Shown in pieces: positions 55,660 through 64,000 of a stretch of DNA of 64,000 nt (position 1 is the stretch's first letter; every line of letters begins with the position of its first letter). Source of the DNA: Phytophthora quininea. Taxonomy: Eukaryota > Oomycota > Peronosporomycetes > Peronosporales > Peronosporaceae. A program made the position numbers and the translations under genes. The notes beneath the pieces were generated by a model. The model did not search any database. It saw nothing but the letters and a program-made list of their open reading frames with translations, and was not told where the DNA came from. The stretch is taken from assembly GCA_011947345.1 (NCBI GenBank), contig JAAVTG010000392.1:36796-100795 (forward strand), written 5' to 3'.

Positions 55660-56186
55660 TGTCGCGCACTGTGGGTCCCCTACGCGGGTCGGGTAGCTGT
55701 CTGTCGAGTTTGGTGAGAGGGGATTAGGAACACTAGTCACCGGTAGCCTCCAAGAACGGTCGATAGGAACGCTCGAGTAAATGAAAACCTTCTTAGTTAG
55801 ACTTTAAAACCTTCTTCTTGTCCTTGTAGGTCTTGGTCTTCGATACTCAAACGCTCTTCAAAGCCGACTTGGGGGCCGTAGGGAAATGCACAACTAGGGT
55901 CGGCTCGGTGCAGCTTGCGAGGGCGGGCTACTTGATTCTCTGGCTCATACCTTGCTCCAGCCGCCATGCTCACTGCGCCTGCCGCCAATACATAGATTCT
56001 CTGTCCACTTGACCTTCACCTGGTCCTTACAAGCGTCCACCTCCTTGGCTATGCCAGGAATCAGCTGCTGCAGTCCTCTCGGGCACCTGCTCGACTGAAA
56101 GCTGAACCGTTCCACGGAACGGTGGGGTTCCCTGGGCCACGGTTGAGGTATCCTGTTGCTTGATCCACGCGCCGCGGTGCGGGACA
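55660..56186 (-). repeat. 5' LTR of the Ty3/Gypsy element
   Basis: 527 bp, matching the 3' LTR with two 1-base deletions. Transcription of gag-pol would start here and run leftward. It carries ACCGTTCC/GGAACGGT at 56106-56123. Confidence 0.95.
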
Positions 56187-59047
56187 GAAGTGATAGAGAC
56201 AGGCCTGTCAAGCAGTCAACGATCAGTAAGGGTAATTACGGCCGCTTACTCCCGTTTGGGATGAGAACTTGCGAGACTACGTTTTCGTATGTGGGGAAGA
56301 AGATGGTGATAGTTGGCAGCGACAGAAACTGGTGCATCCGCCAATGAGCGTTCACACACGCCATTGCAGGCATCGTACGCCCGACGGATTCGAAACAGTG
56401 AAGAGATATGTTTCGACGCAAGGTGAACTTGCTGGCGGGACTCAACGAAGAACATAATGAAAGTACGTCCTTGAGTATGTGATTATGAGACAAATGGTGT
56501 GTAAGGTCGGAATATGCGTAGCAACTGAATGTGCGTATGTAGGTTTGAATGTTTGTGTAGTACGAGTGTATGCAGCGTATCATTGGAGGTTGGGAAGTCT
56601 GTTGTCGAGGGAGAATATGTGTAGAATAAGCTTGTTGTATCTTATATAGATGTGTGTATGGGAACGACAAAAGGTATGTAGACTAGTTAATGCAACGAGG
56701 ATTAAGGACAGGTAGTGGAAACAGGTCATGGATGACTATGCGTGCGAGAGTGTTATTTGTTCTTGGGAATCGTATGAAGGTGAGTGAGTGTACGCTTGTG
56801 TAGAGTAGGAGTAGGTGTCGAATATGTGTGTGTGAGTGGGAATGTATGCAGAGAATGCGTGTTATTGTGTATGGATGTGTTCGTGTTTGCGTGTTCGTAG
56901 TATATGGTTTGAGTCAAATGAACGTGTCAATAGTATGCTTTGGTGATAGGTAAATGAGAAAGATAGCGTGGGAGTGAAAGAAAAAAGAAAAAAAGAAAGA
57001 ATGATAATAGTTGAGTATAATGAGATGGATTGGGATTAATAGAAAAGGTGATTTAAATGATTTGATAGAGTTAGTTGGTAATGTGGAAAAATGAGAAGAA
57101 GAAGAAGTATGTGGAGAGTATGGATAGTATAGAATAGTGTAAGAGTGTATATACGTGTGAGTGTATGAGGTGTGTAAGAGTAGATATGTAGATATTGTAT
57201 AGAGAAGAATGAGTATGTGAAATAGGAGTGTTTAAAGAAGAAGTATGTAGAGAATAAATGGGTGTAGTGTAAAATATGAGTGTGTAAGATAAGAGTGTGT
57301 GAGAAGAAAAAAATGGAGTTGAGGAAGGAATAGAGAAAGTTTGAATAATAAAAATTGAAAAAAATGATGGATGGTTGTGTGTATAAGTGTATGAAGAGTA
57401 TGGATGTTTGTGGTAAATAGAAGTGTATGTGGAGTGTGAGTGTGAGTATGAGTGAGTGTAAGTATGTGTGAGTGTAAATAGAGAGTAAGTGTAAAAGAGT
57501 GTGATTGTGAATAGAGTGTGATTGTTGTAGAGTATAAGTGTGTGTAAAGTATGAGTATGTGTAGAGTGTGAGTGTGTGTAAAGTATGAGTGTGTGATAGT
57601 GTGAGTGTGTGTAGAGTGTAAGTGTGTGTGGAGTGTGGGTGTGTGGAGTGTGAGTGTGTGTGGAGTGTGAGTGTTTTAGGGTTTGAGTGTGTGTAGAGTG
57701 TGAGTGTGTGTAAAGTATGAGTGTGTGATAGTGTGAGTGTGTGTAGAGTGTAAGTGTGTGGGTGTGGGTGTGTGGAGTGTGAGTGTGTGTGGAGTGTGAG
57801 TGTTAGGGTTTGAGTGTGTGTGTGTGAGTGTAAGTGTGTGTGGAGTGTGGGTGTGTGGAGTGTGAGTGTGTGTGGAGGTGAGTGTTTTAGGGTTTGAGTG
57901 TGTGTAGAGTGTGAGTGTGTAAAGTATGAGTGTGTGATAGTGTGAGTGTGTGTAGAGTGTAAGTGTGTGTGGAGTGGGTGTGGGGTGAGTGTGTGTGAGT
58001 GTGAGTGTTTTAGGGTTTGAGTGTGTGTAGAGTGTGAGTGTGTGTAAAGTATGAGTGTGTGATAGTGTGAGTGTGTGTAGAGTGTAAGTGTGTGTGGAGT
58101 GTGGGTGTGTGGAGTGTGAGTGTGTGTGGAGTGTGAGTGTTTTAGGGTTTGAGTGTGTAGAGTGTAAGTGTGTGTGGAGTGTGGGTGTGTGGAGTGTGAG
58201 TGTGTGTGGAGTGTGAGTGTTTTAGGGTTTGAGTGTGTAGAGTGAGTGTGTGTAAAGTATGAGTGTGTGATAGTGTGAGTGTGTGTAGAGTGTAGTGTGT
58301 GTGGAGTGTGGTGTGTGGAGTGTGAGTGTGTGTGGAGTGGTGTTTTAGGGTTTGAGTGTGTGAGGTGTAAGTGTGTGTGGAGTGTGGGTGTGTGGAGTGT
58401 GAGTGTGTGTGGAGTGTGAGTGTTTTAGGGTTTGAGTGTGTGTAGAGTGTGAGTGTGTGTAAAGTATGAGTGTGTGATAGTGTGAGTGTGTGTAGAGTGT
58501 AAGTGTGTGTGGAGTGTGGGTGTGTGGAGTGAGTGTGTGTGGAGGTGAGTGTTTTAGGGTTTGAGTGTGTGTAGAGTGTAAGTGTGTGTGGAGTGGGTGT
58601 GTGGGTGGTGTGTGTGGAGTGTGAGTGTTTTAGGGTTTGAGTGTGGTAGAGTGTGAGTGTGTGTAAAGTATGAGTGTGTGATAGTGTGAGTGTGTGTAGA
58701 GTGTAAGTGTGTGGAGTGGGTGTGTGGAGTGTGAGTGTGTGTGGAGTGTGAGTGTTTTAGGGTTTGAGTGTAGAGTGTAAGTGTGTGTGGAGTGTGGGTG
58801 TGTGGAGTGTGAGTGTGTGTGGAGTGAGTGTTTTAGGGTTTGAGTGTGTGTAGAGTGTGAGTGTGTGTAAGTATGAGTGTGTGATAGTGTGAGTGTGTGT
58901 AGAGTGTAAGTGTGTGTGGGTGTGGGTGTGGGTGTGAGTGTGTGTAGAGGTGTGAGTGTTTTAGGGTTTGAGTGTGTAGAGTGTAAGTGTGTGTGGAGTG
59001 TGGGTGTGTGTGGGTGTGAGTGTGTGTGGGTGTGAGTGTTTTAGGGT
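56187..59047 (+). repeat. Subtelomeric unit 6, right part (B-C-D)
   Basis: It resumes at GAAGTGATAGAGACAGG after the retrotransposon, with block C to about 56930 and then the longest GT/purine satellite (about 57000-59047). No gene supported. Confidence 0.85.
57640..59047 (+). repeat. Higher-order GT satellite punctuated by telomeric heptamers
   Basis: Units of about 75-135 bp made of GAGTGTGTGT, GAGTGTAAGTGTGTGTGGAG and GTATGAGTGTGTGATAGTG words each end with TTTTAGGGTTTGAG or close variants. I count about 14 such ends (from about 57674 to 59041). The last heptamer abuts the TA-run head of unit 7. Confidence 0.85.
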
Positions 59048-62000
59048 TATATATATGGTCGGCGCTACATATGTATCGCACTAAAATGACGTCGCGTTAT
59101 GGGCTCTATTTTGGGCTTGTGCTGCTGTTTATTCCTGTAGCGCTGCTTTAGCGCCCAAATTAGTACTGCTCGATACACTATTTTCGGTTATCAGACGATA
59201 CTGACGTAATACTGGCACAGCATAATGAAACGAAGTGTAGCTGGGTTTTTCAGTATGGCGAACACGATGGTGATACTCTGAGCGAGCAGAAACAGGCGCA
59301 TCCGCCAATCAGCGATCCGCATCGATAACAACGGCTGTACTCCACCGATTGGGCTGAAAACTCAGAGAAATATGTTTTCATATACGGAGAACATGATGGT
59401 GATAGTCTGATGTGACAGAGACAGGTCCATCAGCCAATCAGCGATCAGTACCGATTGCTGCGGCTGTATACACCCGTTTGGGCTGAAAACTTGGGAGACT
59501 ACGTTTTCATATGTGGGGAAGATGGTGATAGTCTGAAGTGACAGAGACAGGCCCATCAGCCAATCAACGATCAGCGGAGATAACTGCGGCTGTAAACACC
59601 CGTCTGGGCTGAAAACTTGTGGAAGTATGTTTTCATATACGGGGAACATGATGGTGATAGTCACATGTGACAGAGACAGGCCCATCACCCAATCAGCGAT
59701 CGGGAAGGATAGCTATGGCCGGAATTACCGGATTGGGATGAAAACGTGGGAGACTACGTTTTCGTATGTGGGGAAGAAGATGGTGATGGTTTGCAGCGAC
59801 AGAAGCTGATGTATTGGCCAATGAGCGTTCACATACGCCATTGCAGGCATCGTACGCCCGACTCAATCGAAACAGTGAAGAGATATGTTTCGACGCAAGG
59901 TAAACATGCTGGCGGGACTCAACGAAGAACATAATGAAAGTACGTCCTTGAGTCTGTGATTATGAGACAAATGGTGTGTAAGGTCGGAATATGTGTAGCA
60001 AATGAATGTGCGTATGTAGGTTTGAATGTTTGTAGTACGAGTGTATGCAGCGTATCATTGGAGGTTGGGAAGTCTGTTGTCGAGGGAGAATATGTGTAGA
60101 ATAAGCTTGTTGTATCTTATATAGATGTGTATGGGAACGACAAAAGGTATGTAGACTAGTTAATGCAACGAGGATCAATAAGAAGTAGTGGAAACAGGTC
60201 ATGGATGCCTATGCGTGAGAGTGGTATTTGTTATTGGGAATCGTATGAAGGTGAGTGAGTGTACGCTTGTGTAGAGTAGGAGTAGGTGTCGAATAGGAGT
60301 GTGGAGTGGGAATGTATGCCGAGAATGCGTGTTATTGTGTATGGATGTGTTCGTGTTTGCGTGTTCGTAGTGTATGGTTTGAGTAAAAGGAACGTGTCAA
60401 TAGTATGATTTGGTGATAGGTACATGAGAAAGATAGCGTGGGAGTGAAAGAAAATGATATTAGTTGATTATAATGAGATGGGTTGGGATTGATAGGAAAG
60501 GTGATTTGAATGATTTAAAAGAGTTGGTTGTTAATGTGAAAAATGAGAAGAAGAAGAAGTATGTGGAGGTATGGATAGTATATAATGGTGTAAGAGTGTA
60601 TATAGGTGTAAGTGTATGAGGTGTGTAGAGTAGATATGTAGATATTGTATAGAGAAGAATGAGTATGTGAAATAGGAATGTTTAAAGAAGGAGTATGTAG
60701 AGAATGAATGGGTGTAGTGTAAAGTGAGTGTGTAAGATAAGAGTGTGTGAAGAGAAAATGGAGTTGAGGAAGGAATAGAGAAAGTTTGAGTAATAGAAAA
60801 TTGAAGAAAAATGATGGATGTTTGTGTGTTTGTGTGTATAAATGTATGTAGAGTATGGATGTTTGTGGTAAATAGAAGTGTATGTGGAGTGTGAGTGTAA
60901 GTGTGTGAGTGTAAGTATTTGTGAGTGTAAATAGAGAGTAAGTGTAAAGAGTGTGAGAATGTGTATGTGGAGAGTGTGTGTGTGTAGAGAGTGTGTGTGG
61001 AGTGTGTAGTGTGTATAGAGTGTGAGTGTGTGTGGAGTGAGTGTGTATAGAGTGTAAGTTTGTGTAGAGTGTGAGAATGTGTATGTGAGAGGGTGAGTGT
61101 GTGTAGGAGTGTGAGTGTGTGTAAAGTATGAGTGTGTGAGAGTTTGAGTGTGTGTAGGTATTAGTGTGTGAAAGTATGAGTGTGTGAAGTATAAGTGTGT
61201 GTAAAGTATGAGTGTGTGAGAGTGTGAGAATGTGTATGTGAAAGGGTAAGTGTGTGTATGAGTGTGGTGTGTGTAGAGTATTAGTGTGTGTAAAGTATGA
61301 GTGTGTGAGTGTGAGTGTGTGTGAGTGTGAGTGTATGTGAGAGAATGTGAGTGTGTGAAGTGTGAGTGTGTGTAAGTAGTAGTGTGTATAAAGTGTGAGT
61401 GTGTGTAGAGTATAAGTGTGTGTGGAGTATGAATATGTGGTGGTGAGAATGTGTGAGGGTGAGTGTGTGTATGAGTAGAGTGTGAGTGTGTGTAAGAATG
61501 AGTATATGGAGGGTGAGGATGTGTATGTGTGGAGTGTGATGGTGTAGAGTGTGAGTGTTGTAGGGTTTAGGATGTGTATGTGTAGGTGAGTGTGTATAAG
61601 TGTGAATGTGTGTGGAGATGAGTGTGTGGGTGTGAGTGTGTGTGGTGTGAGTGTTGTAGGGTTTGAGGTGGTATAGAGTGTGAGTGTTGTAGGGTGTAGG
61701 GTGTTTAGGGTTTAGTATATGGGTAGTGTAATTTTTTTGCCAGTAACTGGTGTCCTGGAATTTATATGGATTGACGCGGGAATTTCCTGCGAATTGAATG
61801 GTAACACACACATGCCACATGACAGTTTACGGTACTCTGTACAAAAGCTATGCTTGCGCAAAAACAAGCCAGTCATGTCATATTTTTATACCGGAATTAT
61901 ACTCTCCATACCAGGTTTATACAAGGATTTTGCTCAGGAGGGCTGAATAACGCTGGAGGGCGCAAGCGAGGCCATCCGGCCGATTTTGACTTGGCAAGAA

Positions 62001-62858
62001 CTTGGCGATAATGATGCAAGTGCGAGTTTGTAGCCAGTTGGGAGGGCTGTAGCGACCGAACTATGGCGAACGGCTCTATATGAGCAACAAACCAATTGTT
62101 AAATGTATTGCAAACGATTTGAACTTTCTTGGGTCACATCTATGTACTTTTGACAGATATAGAAAGGCGCAAGATAGGCTTCGCAGCAAAATGCGAAACT
62201 TTGTCGTCATTTTCGGAGTCAATATTTATATTGAGTAGATACCGTTTGTACAATGATATAGCTGAATACATCCTCTTTCGAATGGTGTATAGAAAGTAAA
62301 CATAGACTGGTCACCTGCTTCGTTTTGTACACGATGAAAATGTCGTCTTGTTCTGGTTCACGACCAATATTTGCAGTAGAAACGTGAAAATTTTCAGACA
62401 CGTAGTCGGTACATTGGCGAGTTGGTAGTGAATGATGTGTAGACATAGACGAGACACTGTATTTTTTTAAAGTATAACTTGTTGATGATTTGATCCAGTG
62501 TATTGAATTCATCCATTCAGATTACCGTAAACAATTTGGTAGAGTACAGTACACTGTACAGTACTGTGGAGTAAGGTACTTCATGGAAATGGCTACATTT
62601 TATTAAAAAATGCTTTATTGTAAACCATGCAAAGCGCCCGTGTATTCGTCAGTTCCTTACCGCTAAAAAAACTCTCCCCAAAACTAAATACGGCTCCCTA
62701 ACTACTGGTGTGGCGCTGGTCTGTCGCAATGATGCTCTCGCGAGACCCCCTTGAACGTTTCTGCGACTGTCGGTTGAGTTCCTCTCTGTGGTCAGTTGAC
62801 GGTCCCCATATGTTCCCAGTAAGCTCTTGCACCTGTATCGCGTTCTGGCATTTCTCCC
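59048..62858 (+). repeat. Subtelomeric unit 7 (A-B-C-D-telomeric-E)
   Basis: Head at 59048, B to about 59750, C to about 60380 and GT satellite to 61688. A telomere-like run (61689-61715, with TGTAGGG and TTTAGGG words) and block E copy 3 (61713-62858) follow. Compared with copies 1 and 2, this E copy has many 1-4 base deletions. Confidence 0.85.
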
Positions 62859-64000
62859 TATATATATAGTCAGCGCTACATATGTATGCACTAAAATGAC
62901 GTCGCGTTATGGGCTCTATTTTGGGTTTTGCTGCTTTTTATTCATGTAGCGCGCTGCTTTGGCGCCCAAGTTAGTACTCTCGATACACTATTTTCGGTTA
63001 TCAGACGATACTGACGGTAATAGTGATCACAGCATAATGAAACAAAGTGTAACTGGTTTATTCAGTATGGCGAACAGGATGGTGATACTCTGAGCGAGCA
63101 GAAACAGGCGCATCCGCCAATCAGCGATCCGCAACGATAACAACGGCTGTATCACCGATTGAGCTGAAAACTCGGAGAACTATGTTTTCATATACGGGAA
63201 CATGATGGTGATAGTCTGATGTGACAGAGACAGGCCCATCAGCCAATCAGCGATCAAGAGGTGAACGATTGCTGCAGCTGTACATACCGGTTTCGGCTGA
63301 AAACATGGGGACGACGTTTTCATATACGGGAAGAAGATGGTGATAGTGTGAAAAGACAGAGACAGGCCCATCACCCAATCAGCGATCAGGAAGGATAGCT
63401 ATGGCCGGAATTACCGGATTGGGATGAGAACTTGGGAGACGACGTTTTCGTATGTGGAGAACACGATGTTGATTGTCTGAGATGACATAGACAGGCCCAT
63501 CAGCCAAATCAGCGAGGGAGCAACGTTATCTACGGTGGCACACACCTGCTTCGACAAAACCTTGGAGAATCACGTTGTTGTATGAGAGAGCACGATGGTG
63601 ACACTGCGAAGTGATAGAGACAGGCCTGTCAAGCAGTCAACGATCAGGAAGGTTAATTACGGCCGCTTACTCCCGTTTGGGATGAGAACTTGGGAGACTA
63701 CGTTTGGGTATGTGGGGAAGATGGTGATAGTTGGCAGCGACAGAACTGGTGCATCGGCCAATGAGCGTTCACAGACGCCATTGCAGGCATCGTACGCCCG
63801 ACGGAATCGATACAGTGAAGAGATATGTTTCGACGCAAGATGAACATGCTGGCGGGACTCAACGAAGAACATAATGAAAGTACGTCCTTGAGTCTGTGAT
63901 TATGAGACAAATGGTGTGTAAGGTCGGAATATGCGTAGCAACTGAATATGCGTATGTAGGTTTGAATGTTGTTGTATAGTACGAGTGTATGCAGCGTATC
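62859..64000 (+). repeat. Subtelomeric unit 8 (A-B-C), cut by the window edge
   Basis: The head is slightly altered (TATATATAGTCAGCGCTACA), followed by the B series and the start of block C. It contains an uninterrupted version of the LTR-element site at 63604-63616. Confidence 0.85.

Larger units (their letters stand above)
43187..56186 (-). mobile_element. Ty3/Gypsy LTR retrotransposon (chromovirus), 13.0 kb, with two extra genes
   Basis: Flanking LTRs of 529 and 527 bp start TG and end CA. A 4-bp target duplication GAAG lies at 43183-43186 and 56187-56190. Uninterrupted versions of the same site exist in other array units (27245-27248, 30864-30867, 63608-63611), which proves the insertion. 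In element orientation (minus) the order is 5' LTR, primer-binding site, gag, pol (protease, RT, RNase H, integrase, chromodomain-like end), a plus-strand ORF, a minus-strand membrane ORF, polypurine tract, 3' LTR. LTRs differ by only two visible 1-base indels, both in short homopolymers, so the insertion is young. Frameshifts throughout gag-pol lie mostly in homopolymers or short-repeat runs. Confidence 0.95.

Noticed and set aside
57640..59047. CRISPR-like alternation of repeat and spacer in the satellite
   Set aside because: Units are variable-length GT words without unique spacers, in a eukaryotic subtelomeric context with no cas genes.

Overview
The window looks like a subtelomeric stretch of a eukaryotic, most likely oomycete (Phytophthora-like stramenopile), chromosome. 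The reasons are: short GT-AG introns inside transposase genes (a clear 72-base one at 5710-5781); a transposon mix I associate with oomycetes (PIF/Harbinger with a separate partner ORF, a MULE with SWIM and Ulp1-like domains, a pogo/CENP-B type transposase, a DIRS-like tyrosine-recombinase retroelement, a Ty3/Gypsy chromovirus); and repeated TTTAGGG-type telomeric heptamers embedded in the right half. TTTAGGG is also the plant and algal telomere, so the lineage call is an inference. No rRNA, tRNA or CRISPR was seen, and no clearly intact host gene.

Region 1 (1-18.6 kb) is a transposon graveyard. A broken Harbinger copy (1-1926) is followed by a decayed MULE with recognisable terminal inverted repeats (about 2.0-6.85 kb). 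Next come two Harbinger-type elements standing directly tail to head and sharing one ATT target duplication: a 520-bp internally deleted one (6930-7449) and a 3.2-kb near-complete one (7453-10673). Then follow a DIRS-like retroelement with an open tyrosine recombinase frame but a deleted reverse-transcriptase core (about 12-16.9 kb) and a pogo-like transposase pseudogene with introns (17.4-18.6 kb).

Region 2 (18.6-26.5 kb) holds remnants of host-type genes: an aquaglyceroporin, a Cys/His zinc-binding fragment, and a class III (anaerobic) ribonucleotide reductase NrdD C-terminus joined in frame to its radical-SAM activase NrdG. All are broken. A diverged copy of the subtelomeric repeat (25.6-25.9 kb) and a small lysine-rich ORF end the region.

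Region 3 (26.5-64 kb) is a modular subtelomeric array. Eight units each start at the same sharp boundary, a TA run followed by GGTCGGCGC. They are built from interchangeable blocks: a head block (A), diverged repeats of roughly 110-125 bp (B), a conserved block (C), a GT/purine satellite (D) punctuated by telomeric heptamers, and two blocks (E and F) that begin directly after telomere-like sequence. Into unit 6 a 13.0-kb Ty3/Gypsy chromovirus has inserted (43187-56186), with near-identical LTRs and a GAAG target duplication. Gag-pol runs on the minus strand. Between pol and the 3' LTR it carries two extra genes in divergent orientation: a membrane-protein ORF on the minus strand and a nuclear-type ORF on the plus strand, antisense to pol. 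An 8-mer, GGAACGGT/ACCGTTCC, occurs 28 times in this element on both strands. Nearly all frameshifts in the element sit in short homopolymers or short-repeat runs, so it may be intact in the real genome.
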